64,000 bases of DNA from Rugalucina vietnamica (taxonomy: Eukaryota > Mollusca > Bivalvia > Lucinida > Lucinidae). The stretch covers positions 16,549,957 to 16,613,956 of the forward strand of contig OZ024874.1 of NCBI GenBank assembly GCA_964017185.1. Direction: 5' to 3'. Under the pieces are notes generated by a model. It searched no databases, was not told the origin of the DNA, and saw nothing but the letters and a program-made list of their open reading frames with translations. The translations under genes and the position numbers were made by a program. Within the stretch, counting starts at the first letter, position 1. Each line of letters begins with the position of its first letter. Positions 53,841 to 64,000 of the stretch are shown in pieces.

Positions 53841-56800
53841 ACATAGTTTTGCTAATATCAGCGAGGCGTGGAGGGGTCATAACAGAGACCAGACTCCCGG
53901 GAGGCTGTCCTTGGCTTTTGGTCCTGGACTGGGCAAGGTGTCGGAACGGAATACACACTTTGATATGTAAGTTATGAGGAACTATAATGTTATACATGTA
54001 ATAAGACAGGGTGTTCCCGTCGGTGTTGCGTGATACCTCTCCCGAGCAAGGTCACGAAGTGAAACGGAGCGCGAGTTACAAGTAGCGGCGAAAGTAACTT
54101 AGCTGATGTTATTGTGGATTCGCCCCTTTTAAGGCTATCGACTGCCTTAAGATTTGACCGAAATACAGATCCTTTAAGTTCTTTTCAACAGATGGGACCA
54201 TAACTATCACTAGGCGTAAAGAACATTGTGTCGATACATTCGATAGGCACATTATATGTTTAAAACTACCTGTTTTTCTGTTTTTCCTGCGTTTTCTCGC
54301 GTAAAAAACACAGCCGCCATGTTTTCCCGCTTTACTGTTCTAAAATACTAAAACACGGTACCGGATAAACATACCGGTTCCGGGTCGTTTCGGCCCATAG
54401 CCATTTCGGCCCATGACCATTTCAGCGTCACGACTTCATGCCGAGCGATGAATCCACCCAGTATTATGAATTTTCGAGAAATGTGGATAATGCATCTTCA
54501 TATATAACAATGATAGAAACTCCATATATAGTACCTCTATATAGTCGGTGCATCCACATTTTGACAAAATACATAGATATTACAGGGGATAAATAGGACA
54601 GTGTGGAATACTATCGATGATATAAACTCCATATATAGTACCTCTATATTGCGGTGCATCCACATTTTGACAAAATACATAGATATTACAGGGGATAAAT
54701 AGGACAGTGTGGAATACTATCGATGATAGAATACTCCATATAAAGTACCTCTATATAGTCGGTGCATCCACATTTTGACAAAATACATAGATATTACAGG
54801 GGATAAATAGGTCAGCGTGGAAAACTATCGATGATAGAAACTCCATATATAGTACCTCTATATTGCGGTGCATCCACATTTTGACAAAATACATATATAT
54901 TACAGGGGATAAATAGGACAGTGTGGAATACTATCGATGATAGAATACTCCATATATAGTACCTCTATACATGGAGTTTCTATCATCGATAGTATTTCAC
55001 ACTGTCCTATTTATCCCCTGTAATATCCTTGAAAATTGTCAAAATGTGGATGCACCGCAATATAGAGGTACTATATATGGAGTTTCTATCATCGATAGTA
55101 TTCCACACTGTCCTATTTATCCCCTGTAATATCTATGTATTTTGTCAAAATGTGGATGCACCGCGTATATAGAGGTACTATATATGGAGTATTCTATCAT
55201 CGATAGTATTCCACACTGTCCTATTTATCCCCTGTAATATCTATGTATTTTGTCAAAATGTGGATGCACTGACTATATAGAGGTACAATATATGGAGTTT
55301 GATTGTTAGTTTGGTTTTTTCCCACCTCGGTTTTTGGAGTGGGAATCTTTTTCTGATTGCGCCTTTTCCTGATCTTTGCCTACTTGTACCTTTTTCTATC
55401 ATCGATAGTATTCCACACTGACCTATTTATCCCCATGTAATATCCCTGTATTTTGCCAAAGTGTGGATGCACCGCCTATATAGAGATGCATCCACATTTT
55501 TCATTTTTTCCATTTATTTATATGTTGTATTTCTTCAAAATGTGGATGCAGCGCCTATTCCATTCAATTTCATGAATTTTCAAGAAATGTGGATGCATCG
55601 CTATATATAGCAATTTGATATTGAGTTTCTATCATCGATAGTATTCCATATTAGGCAAAAAATGCACAAGGTGAAGAAGCTGATGTTATTGTGGTTCCGT
55701 CTCTTATATAGGCATGCAGCCACATTTTGAAGATATACGACTTTATAGTTAAATCGGAAAATGTGGCTACGTCTCTATATAGGCATGCAGCCACATTTTG
55801 AAGACAAACGACTTTATAGTAAAATCGGAAAATGTGGCTACATCTCTATATAGGCATGCAGCCACATTTTGAAGACAAACGGCTTTATAGTAAAATCGGA
55901 AAATGTGGCTACATCTCTATATAGGCATGCAACCACATTTTGAAGACATACGACTTTATAGTTAAATCGGAAAATGTGGCTACGTCTCTATATAGGCATG
56001 CAGCCACATTTTGAAGACATATACGACTTTATAGTAAAATCGGAAAATGTGGCTACATCTCTATATAGGCATGCAGCCACATTTTGAAGACATACGACTT
56101 TAAAGTAAAATCGGAAAATGTGGCTACGTCTCTGTATAGGCATGCAGCCACATTGTGACCTTTTTACCAATAATCTAGGTCAACCCTCCCTTGTGCAGGA
56201 TAGTGCTGGATTTTACCAACAAGATGGACAGTGGCGGCCAGTACAGGTTTTTAGTAATTATATGTAGAAGCTAGGAACCAGACCTTCTAATGACGACATC
56301 CACAAAAACATCAGCTAAGTTACTTTCCCCCAAGTAGCTAGCCCATCTGACATGTAATTACATGTACATAATACTTACTTTTTTATTTCCGAGAAGATTC
56401 CCTTGTATACATGTACCGATGCTGAAACATTAACTTTAGGTATAAAGATAGGGCGGGTCCCATGCCATTCTCACTTTACAGATTGATGAATATCCGTATT
56501 TTTTTTCTGCAAGATATTCATCCTCTAACTGGTAGCTTTCATAATGGTATCTAGTCGACAAATACAAAAGTCATATAAGTTAGCATGTATCTTTGTTCAA
56601 TATCTTAGAACTGTCAAATGCTCTTTTCCAGAATAACCCATAAAACTGATAAAACTTGATTTTCTTTTTCAGAATAACCCACGCTGTAGTACAGTTGTTC
56701 CAGAAGAAGAAGTTAGAAGAAAACGAGCTTTATACAATACAGGAAAATGTTCGACATCTTAACAAGGAATACGGACCGCTCATATATGACTACTACAAGG

Positions 56801-59800
56801 TTATTACATAATTTGCAAATTTTGTTTATATGGTTATGGTAAGATTGTCAAAATATCGTTGCTTTCATTGGTTATCGTTCATACTCGGTGGTTAGTGTAT
56901 TCGCTTTGCAATCAAGAGGTTGCAGGTCCGACATCTGGCTGGTGCATGCTTGTCTTGTTTGTGACAGATGTTAATCCTGGCATAATAGAGGCAAACCACC
57001 CATAAGGAGTTCCATTTAGTGTAAGCATAGTTTCGTAAACCGCCAAAAAAGGCAATGTTGTGCCAGGGGCATTGTCCGGTATGACACATCGAAAAGTGAA
57101 GGAGCGTACAAATCTGCCCATATTTCAGTAAACTTAAACAAAAGCCGGAGTGATTGCCCATGTATCTAACAAATGACTGCAGTCATTTAACAATGCAGTC
57201 TATTTAGTAGACGCATTACGTAGTCGCCATTTCTATTAAGCTGTTCTATATGTAAATACAGTGTGGTACGTGGTATTGGTATAGATTTCATGAAATGTGG
57301 TGCAAGTGTAGAATACAATGAAATGTGGTACACGTATTGGTATACAACTTTCATTTTGATATTCTATTTTATCAGGACAAGCTTATGAAGAAGGGAATGG
57401 TAATTCTTAGGGAAGCAGTTAAACGTGAAACAGGTAGTACTGCGTATAAACTGACTTGGCACCATAATAAAATGTTAAGGGGTTACTCTGATGATAACAT
57501 GTATATTCGGTCGTTTGTGGCCACTTAGGGTTTTCTGAGAAATCGGCATGGACGTTTTTTTAGTGTTTGGCCAAATGAATATGTGTAAGCTTCAATCTTA
57601 AGCCGACGTTTTCGAAGTTGCCCTCTTATTTTTCAGTAACATAACTTTAATATCATATTATATAATTTAAAATAGATACTCATTGACAAATAGTTAAGAA
57701 TTAGAAGTTGCATGTACATGTAAATGATGAGACGCACAGTCCATCAGCTTTTCGAAACTAACTTAAGGTTTATGTAATGTCATCCGTTTCGACTCATTTT
57801 TGTTTCTAGAGAGTTTTGAAATAAATGTTTTAAACTTACATTTATGAACAAGGTAGAATACCTTTTCTGACACCGTCTTTGCCTTCATTGGCGCTCCATG
57901 TTAACCAAATGTTACAAAGAAGATCAAAAGAGTATCAAATTTTGATTAACCGATGTTTTTCAGGCAAGAACTTGTTGATCAAGTTAGGAGAGCAGTGGGA
58001 CTTCTTTTATCAGGAGATTCTTCCCTCACTGCAGGCAATACTGTACCCAGTAAAAGTGAGTAGAACCTACGTTTAAGCTTCCAACCAGAATAATATCAGC
58101 CGCAACGCGAGAAAACCGGTCTTCGGGGTTTTCGACAAGGTCTGACATAAATCGGTCTGTGCAGCTACAAAACAAGGCCAGATGCTTGAAATTTGGGATT
58201 TAGGAAGAAGAGAAATTGTACTATCCCAGTGGCGAAAACAAAGGCGCTGATCAGCTGTGCGTCTTTGTTTTCTCATAAGCAATAATCCAGTTTTCTCATA
58301 ACGCGGCTCATTTATAAAATTAAAAGTATACGCTCTTACACCCCACTTTTATTTTGTAAAACTGGGATATACAGGGGTATACTTGTCTTTGTTTTTATCG
58401 AAAACATAAAATTGTACTGATTTTTTTTTGTAAATTTTTACAGCTTCAGACAGTTCTATATATTGCATGGGCATGTTTTTGTAATGTTATGCACATATCA
58501 GTGTTTTTCTTAGAGTAATAGCTGCGGGGTTCTCACGGAGGAGGATTATTGTTAGCAGATCTGGGTCTGAGATTATAAGACAATTTTATAAACTTAGGAC
58601 ATAATTCCTCCACATTCAGGTTTCCTTGCAACCCGAGTCACTCCAAGTCATTTGGGGAAATTACGGATAGGCCAATAGAAATGGTCACTATTGCTCATGA
58701 ACTGACAATCATTGAACTTTAATGTGCACCGTGTCTTGTATTTGATGGGAACCCAGGCATCAAAAATTCCCCACATTCTGATTTCCTTGTAACTCGAGTT
58801 TTGGACATTACCGATACTGCATTTTTCCAATTGGGAACTCATTAATGCCACTGAGTGTATTAGACGCATTAGCAAAATGTCACTACTGTTCATGTATTTA
58901 CAATAACTATTTAATGTGGACCATGTTTTGCATTTGATGGGAACCCAGGCATCTTTTCAAACTCACGAATTTAAATTGATCACTGATGACATTATTCATT
59001 GATCCAGATCATTTGCTTTAAGTCAACTTTGATGATTATTTTTATTGAAAATTATTTCTTATACCACAGACTAGATATGAGCCGCCTCATGGGAAAACCA
59101 ACAATCTGCATATTCGAAAACAAAGACGCAGATCAGCTTCGCGGTAAACGCGAAGCTGATCAGCGCCTTTGTTTTCACTACACGGATAGTACACTTCCTG
59201 TTCTTCTTAAATCCGAAATTTCAAGCTTCTAGCTCTTTTCTGTGCTTGTACAGGCCGGTTTGTGTCAGACCTGTTCGGAAACCACATTGTTGGTTTTCCC
59301 ACGAGATGGCTCATATGACTGCCTACCTCAAGGGAAATTCATGAACAATGCTTCATTTGACAGCAAAGACGGAAATAAATCAGGCCTAAGTGTGTGTGCA
59401 ATTATTTCAATTCGGCATTTGTCATGAACTAAAAAAGTTTTCAGAGACATTGCAAAGTAAAACTAATGTAGTTGCTTTTTAGCGACTTGCGCGTCGTACG
59501 AGTTATTCAAATGTAACCGGTCGATCGTTTGGCTCGTTAGCTCAGTGGTAGAGTGCTCGCACGGTAAGCGAGAAGACCCTGGGTTCGAGTTACCAAGCCA
59601 CATGATCGACCGGTTACACGATTATTGTGAAAAATTATTAAAGACACACACGAACACTTTTTTGGACATTCGAGAGTGCACTCCTTTAAGCAACTTGAAA
59701 AGGTACAAGTAGACAATGGAATATGGTAGTTAGAATAAAACAAGTAGGCAATGGTCGGGGGGTGAATATGGTAGTTAGAAAAAAACAAGTAGGCAGTAAT

Positions 59801-60984
59801 CAGGAATATGGTAGTTAGAAAAAACAAGTAGGCAGTAATCAGGAATATGGTAGTAAGAGATAGGAAAAAGCAAGCTGATTGCAAGCAATCCCTGGGGATT
59901 GGAAAAAATATGGCCGTTAGAGATAGGAAAAAACAAACTAATTGCAAGCAATCCCTGAGGATTGGAAACATTTAAACGCTGCTCCTACAGTTTTACTCGT
60001 TTTATGTTGCCGATTGTTTGTCTGTTTATTATTTATTCCATTTGACCAAGGGTTTAAGTACATGTGTTTCTTTATGATCAGTTTCTGATCATTGCCTGTT
60101 TTCTCTGATCCATTTGAGAACACTTGCACATGACACATAACTTCATCTTGAGTGCAATCGATATGATACTCTTTAAAGGTAACATATATGATAACGTCTA
60201 AAAATATAAAATCAAATTTCTTAACCCATACATAACGAATGGACTTGTCGATCAGTATTATTTGGGCGAGTCCACTTTCATTTTTTGGGGCATCAGGGAT
60301 GATTTTTTTTTTTTTTATTCCATGTTTCTTTAAGCAAACAGTATAGCCCCAGATGGGACGCCGCGTTCTGCGGCGTCCCATCTGGGGCTATACTGTTTGC
60401 CTATGTCCCATAAATATGCCGCCAGGCTTATACGAGTTTTAAAATTACATTTACGTTTGAGCATTGAATTAACATTGCTAAGAGATGCTAACATATTTCT
60501 TACCGTTACAGACGAATACTTACACGATGAAACAGATAACTCTTCTAGAGTTTAGGAACACAGTCCTTCTGAAGTTACCCATAGCCGGTATGTCTCCGCT
60601 TTCGAACCAATTTGCTTTATTGATACAGAGTTCGATGAAATGTTACTTTCGTTCCACTTACATAGGCTTCATACGTTCCGTTTCAATCAAATAAAATTTA
60701 ATATTTAAATTTGAATTCAAATTGAAAAGGTTGTTTGCATGGTATTGTTCTTTGTTTATTTTGCTTAGTTTTACAGATGTATGCCTCATGTTGTAATATT
60801 TCATTTGATATACCGTGTATACTGCTATTTGTATGCTTTGTTTTTATTTGCCACCGACATTTGAACAATTTGTTGACATAGACTAACCAGAACTTCTGTT
60901 ATTTCTTCTACAGTCGCTTTGAATGAGTTTACCAACAACGAGCCAGTCCCTCCGTCCATCCAGCAGATGTTACTCGTGCTACAG
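53841..60984 (+). CDS. PRR5L: PRR5/PRR5L (Protor)-like gene, six exons visible, incomplete at both ends
   Basis: Exons by splice sites and phase: 53841-53966, 56673-56799, 57376-57433, 57964-58055, 60512-60587, 60914-60984. All acceptors end in AG after pyrimidine tracts. Donors are GTAAGT, GTTATT (weak), GTAGTA, GTGAGT, GTATGT and GTAATT, and every junction keeps frame. The product reads HAVVQLFQKKKLEENELYTI, then KGMVILREAVKRETG, WDFFYQEILPSLQAILYPV, LLEFRNTVLLKLPIA and PPSIQQMLLVLQ. This is the order of conserved blocks in the HbrB-like domain of vertebrate PRR5 and PRR5L. Those proteins bind Rictor in mTOR complex 2, in the cytoplasm, and modulate its substrate choice. Total visible coding is 550 nt. 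The start exon is uncertain (the first exon may not be the true beginning). Exons after MLLVLQ lie beyond the window or were not found. Whether it is PRR5 or PRR5L cannot be told. Confidence 0.9.
54512..55300. repeat. Palindromic satellite: ~107-bp units, direct then inverted
   Basis: GGTGCATCCACATTTTGAC starts at 54547, 54653, 54761 and 54867 (period 106-108). From about 54969 the same unit runs in reverse (GTGGATGCACCG near 55037, 55152 and 55262). The unit includes ACTATCGATGATAG, itself nearly palindromic. Copies differ by few bases. Confidence 0.88.
55301..55390 (-). repeat. Dispersed repeat family D, copy
   Basis: GCGCCTTTTCCTGATCTTTG and CCTACTTGTACCTTTT. The inverse (AAAGGTACAAGTAGGC, AAAGATCAGGAAAAGGCGC) is at 63785-63890, and a diverged copy is near 35566-35618. 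Confidence 0.75.
55711..56155 (+). repeat. 71-bp tandem satellite, seven units
   Basis: GGCATGCAGCCACATTTTGA (one copy GGCATGCAACC) begins at 55711, 55782, 55853, 55924, 55995, 56068 and 56139. Each unit contains GCCACATTTT and AAAATGTGGC, an internal inverted pair that can fold. Confidence 0.9.
56875..57000 (+). repeat. Possible tRNA-derived SINE head
   Basis: GGTGGTTAGTGTATTCGC resembles an A box region and GGTTGCAGGTCCGACATC a degenerate B box, in intron 2 of the PRR5-like gene. No clear tail. Confidence 0.4.
58098..58309 (-). repeat. Palindromic MITE family M, copy 11
   Basis: GCCGCAACGCGAGAAAACCG to CTCATAACGCGGCTC, with a partly deleted core, in intron 4 of the PRR5-like gene. Confidence 0.82.
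58318..58500 (+). repeat. Dispersed repeat family A, copy 4
   Basis: ACACCCCACTTTTATTTTGT, GGGGTATACTTG, then TGCATGGGCATGTTTTTGTA, in the order seen at 28560-28800. It follows MITE copy 11 directly. Confidence 0.68.
59079..59312 (+). repeat. Palindromic MITE family M, copy 12
   Basis: TGAGCCGCCTCATGGGAAAA to TGGCTCA with TA on each side (TA|TGAGCC and GGCTCA|TA). Complete core palindrome. The TA flanks suggest a TA target duplication for the family. Confidence 0.88.
59513..59617 (+). other. tRNA-like sequence enclosed by a 14-bp inverted repeat
   Basis: GTAACCGGTCGATC (59513-59526) and GATCGACCGGTTAC (59604-59617) are perfect inverses. Between them lies a tRNA-like segment: TTAGCTCAGTGGTAGAG (A box), a perfect CTCGC/GCGAG anticodon stem with loop ACGGTAA (nominal anticodon GGT, Thr), and GGGTTCGAGTT (B box). 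The T stem pairs poorly, base 33 is C rather than T, and the acceptor stem is imperfect. It is therefore more likely a tRNA-derived repeat or pseudogene than a working tRNA. Confidence 0.6.
59697..59960 (+). repeat. Minisatellite, ~38-40-bp units
   Basis: GGTAGTTAGAAAAAACAAGT followed by AGGCAGTAATCAGGAATAT, repeated about four times, then two longer units with GATTGCAAGCAATCCCTG. The first unit starts GGTACAAGTAG, like family D. The 144-codon minus-strand frame across it is a repeat artefact. Confidence 0.8.
60334..60400. repeat. Perfect 31-bp hairpin with 5-nt loop
   Basis: The arm 60334-60364 (begins GCAAACAGTATAGCCCC, ends GGGACGCCGC) is exactly the reverse complement of 60370-60400; the loop is GTTCT. 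It sits in intron 4 of the PRR5-like gene, 112 bp before exon 5. Confidence 0.95.
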
Positions 60985-61119
60985 GTAATTTAATTAAATT
61001 ATTCTCTCTACAAACTTCTATAGTCCGGCATGAGCCAAAGATGACCGTGCAATAGCGTCTATAGGAAATGTTTTTGCAGAAATAAGTTGGTATGGGTATC
61101 CTGATTTGAAATCCGGATG

Positions 61120-61700
61120 ATGCCAGATTGGCATCGTTGGGCAATTCAAGATGGCCGCCAAAATCCAATATGGCGGACAAGGAGAGGATGCATACAGGCT
61201 CTGCCTATATCCAATCCTTTGACGTCTATATATATGCTTATACTTCTTTCACCGTATTTGATTATTTGTATTGAATGTATGTATGTATATAGATATGTCA
61301 TGAAATTTCTAATAAATAATAAATAAATGGCGGACAAAAGACAGAGTTTTGATAGAATTTCGTACAGCTATCTGATGAAATGCTAAATGGTTGCCCCAAA
61401 GCTTGAGAAATAATAAAATTTAGTCTTTTTCATCAAAATAAAACAAAATAAAAATTAACAAAATCAAGATGGCCATCAAAATCCAAGATGGACGACAAAA
61501 TAAGGGCTTTTAATAGAAGTTCTTACATGTATGTGATGAAATGTTAAAATTTCAAGTTAAGACATTTTTCCATTAATACGTATATGCAACAAACGCAAAT
61601 TTAACAAAGGTGGCCACTAAAATTCAAGATGGTCGACAAAATGTTATTTTTATAGAATTTCATCAATGTATGTGATGAGATGTTAAAAACATAACAATGA
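61120..61700 (+). repeat. Diverged tandem repeat with CAAGATGGCC motif
   Basis: Units contain AAGATGGCCGCCAAAATCCA or similar, then ATGGCGGACAA or ATGGTCGACAA, then GATAGAATTTCGTACAGC-like and TATGTGATGAAATG. They occur near 61147, 61325, 61467 and 61608 with spacing of 140-180 bp. Confidence 0.65.
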
Positions 61701-63784
61701 AGGTGCAGAGGTCATAGAGCTAACATTTTTCATGACTAGATAACAAAAGCTAAAATAAAAATGGCCACCGGTAAGAAGATAGAATGTGTTTGGCTATGTA
61801 GTAATTAAATGAAAATTCCATTTCTGTGTTATATTAAACAAAAGTTCAACAAAAAACTGCTATAACGCCAACATAACCTCCATAATTTGGATTTTAGGAA
61901 AATTATTTGCTAGGAACTATTTAACTTTTACCTGACTCTTTCAAAGGTATAAGTAGAATATATTGGCAGTCAGAGATGGCAGAATAGGATGAGATGGGTA
62001 CGATTGGGTTTCACGTACATGTAGTATGGCGACGTGTTAAAAGGTGGTTGGCTGTGTAGAATATGTGTAGAGACTAGAATATGGGTTGATGTGGCCTGCA
62101 GTGGGTTAAGATAAGGGTTACAATCGATAATGTGGGGATTTTAGTAGTATTTTAAATCTGGTTTGGTTATGGTTCCACTCCCTAGTCAACAAATCTTCAG
62201 TCATATTGTGACGGTAATCCCAATAGAATAATAAGAGGAAATGTTTTTGTTCTCATGTAAAAGCTGTGTATGAAGCTATCGCTCGCTGTAGAAGCCGTTT
62301 TCTATCTCAAAGCAGTATAAATGTGCAGCATAGCTAACATGACCACATAAGTCTCCATTTTAGATTCATCCACAATTCTCTATTTCATCAATTCGTGAAT
62401 CTTTACATTCGATAAAGATGTCCACAGATCCATTAGATGAGTCGTTTATCATTGAAACCAAATGCAACAGGTTGAAAACTGCTAACTGTTTGGTACAGCA
62501 GGAATATTTGATGGGGAGGATAAAACAAGACTTATATGTTCTAGCTGGTAATTGTTCACAATTATAAAATCTTTCAAGCTTTGTGGAATGCAATTTTGGT
62601 ACAGTATGGTGAATTTAATGGGTTGTGCTCAGCTGGTTACTGTCTCAGTAGAGAAATGACTTTTATGTGCGAACTTGAAAACTAAACTGTGCTTTTGAGG
62701 CGGTTTTAAACAAAAAAGTTGTAATACCAATAGAATGCCAAAATGACTATCAAACCACACTGAATGCCAATGGAGAAATTCTATTACTGGTCTGTGGGTC
62801 CCAAGCCCTTAGCAATCACAAGATCACCATCTTTTCCTTCTCCTTAAAGTGAGAACAGAAACACTGACACCAGCTCTGTTGTTAAAATAAAGCGAAAATA
62901 AAACATGTTGTGAGTTTAGGACTGTAAATGTTTTATGAGCTACACCAATGCAATGAAGAATCACTGTGATTTGGCAAGCATCAGTACTTCAAACAACTCA
63001 TTCCACAGAAATGTCATTTCTAGTGATATGCTTTCGTAGTAGCACTCAGTAGCCGGAGGTATGGAGAGGTTTTTGTTACTACATATCTAGATCTAGCATT
63101 CTGTTTTCTGTACCGATCTTCTGTGTTGGAACTTTGCAGAACGGTCGACCATTGCAGTAGCACTGTTAGTTTGGACAGTTCCTCAGTTGTTAATGTTGTT
63201 GGTCGTGTGTAGTTCCACTACGGGCCTTACACAACGTCTGTCGAAGTTACTCTCTGTAATTTATCCAATATTAATACAACGTCTGTTATGAATCGTATTC
63301 ATTTTGAAGTGATGACCTTTCACATACACCATTGTAGATAGGCATACATGAAGATAAAATAAGACTTACATAAATTGGTAACTGTTCACATTGATAATTA
63401 GTATGTATTGGCGTTCTTGCAACTGCATATCTAGAAACCGTACTCCGCCACAGAGCCGGATAATATTCTCCAGCTTTGTCCGAAAGTGCATTCACGATCG
63501 ACAAAATAAATGAAAAGAATGGAACGAAAACCCAGTTGTTTGATACGTGTACATGGTGATAATATCGCTTACTGGTTTTCTATGTCTGGATATGGCGGAC
63601 CCGACATTGTTTGTTCTCCCGGTAAATCCATATTAAGGCACCTTTTTCCCGGATACAATATGTTGATGACTATCTGAGGTAGTGGAAAGACATTATACAT
63701 TTTTTTTGTGTGTGAAACCACTGCAACTTGTATGTGACAGCATAATTAAACGGTATATTTGTAGGTAAAAATGGTATATCTGTA
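61701..63784. other. Non-coding; presumed intron of the PRR5-like gene
   Basis: Weak duplication: GATAAAACAAGACTTATAT and TGGTAATTGTTCACA near 62518-62560, again diverged near 63352-63400. The next PRR5-like exon was not found here. Confidence 0.5.
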
Positions 63785-63890
63785 GGTAAAAAGGTACAAG
63801 TAGGCAAAGATCAGGAAAAGGCGCAATCAGAAAGAGATTCCCACTCCAAAAATCGAGATGGGAAAAAACCAAACTAACAATCAGGTACTT
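63785..63890 (+). repeat. Dispersed repeat family D, copy
   Basis: AAAAAGGTACAAGTAGGC, AAAGATCAGGAAAAGGCGC, GATTCCCACTCC and AACTAACAATCAGG. It is the inverse of 55301-55390 along its full length. Confidence 0.8.
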
Positions 63891-64000
63891 ATACCATGAA
63901 ACATATCGTAAGCCGAATGAGCAGCTATTTTCCCAATAGGTGGCCACTCAGTTCTGACGAATCGTGAACCATACCCCTGAGAAATCTCGACATCCAACAA

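Larger units (their letters stand above)
54090..56327. mobile_element. Satellite-bearing block bounded by 30-bp inverted repeats (intron 1 of PRR5-like gene)
   Basis: GAAAGTAACTTAGCTGATGT (54090 onward, 30 bp) is the inverse of the stretch ending GCTAAGTTACTTTC (56298-56327), with about one mismatch. Between them are a palindromic array of ~107-bp units and an array of 71-bp units. This looks like a non-autonomous DNA transposon or satellite island. No target duplication was found. Confidence 0.6.

Noticed and set aside
55711-56155. Regular 71-bp repeats, as in a CRISPR array
   Set aside because: Whole units repeat without unique spacers, in an intron of a eukaryotic gene, with no cas genes. 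It is a satellite.
59529-59602. Functional tRNA-Thr (GGT)
   Set aside because: Anticodon stem and A box are good, but the T stem, acceptor stem and base 33 are wrong for a working tRNA.
59938-60381. 147-codon minus-strand frame
   Set aside because: It starts inside the perfect hairpin and ends in the minisatellite. No motif is recognised, and it lies antisense within an intron of the PRR5-like gene.

Overview
This is a eukaryotic window, most probably from a bivalve mollusc. It is AT-rich, genes are split by introns, and most of it is transposable elements: Ty3/gypsy LTR elements, a Penelope-like element, a LINE remnant, tRNA-derived SINEs, and a crowd of palindromic MITEs whose spurious translations are familiar from bivalve annotations. 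The species cannot be read from the sequence; the bivalve call is inference. No CRISPR array, operon or rRNA gene was seen.

Layout. 1-12510 is a nearly complete and very young Ty3/gypsy-like element (element 1). Its 5' LTR lacks about 20 bases at the window edge. The visible LTR parts differ by one base in 675. It encodes a very long coiled-coil Gag and an intact Pol in the -1 frame, joined by a textbook frameshift signal. 14.9-29.2 kb is a nested block: outer mariner-like ends, inner 240-bp inverted repeats, a TTAA-flanked DNA transposon (16010-20957) with Mutator-like transposase exons and a DnaQ-like exonuclease exon, and a decayed second gypsy element (element 2, 21257-27583) related to element 1. 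31.2-34.2 kb is a Penelope-like element on the minus strand, with reverse transcriptase, GIY-YIG nuclease and inverted terminal repeats. 38.5-39.5 kb holds an intronless class A GPCR gene (minus). 40.7-42.8 kb is a LINE remnant (minus). 43-53 kb is repeat-rich non-coding DNA. From 53.8 kb to the right edge runs a host gene on the plus strand, a PRR5/PRR5L (Protor, mTORC2 subunit) homologue. Six exons are visible; the 5' end is uncertain and the 3' end lies outside the window. Its introns carry palindromic satellites, MITEs, a tRNA-like sequence and a perfect 31-bp hairpin.

How the parts work together. Only element 1 looks like an intact functional unit. Gag would form the particle. About 8 codons before the Gag end, a slippery TTTAAAC followed by an H-type pseudoknot would send some ribosomes into Pol (protease, reverse transcriptase, RNase H, integrase). 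Element 2 keeps the same signal with a different but still base-paired stem, which supports the structure by covariation. A second candidate -1 signal (TTTTTTA) joins the two reading frames of the Penelope-like element. The GPCR and the PRR5-like gene are the confident host genes; two further short exons on the minus strand are only possible.
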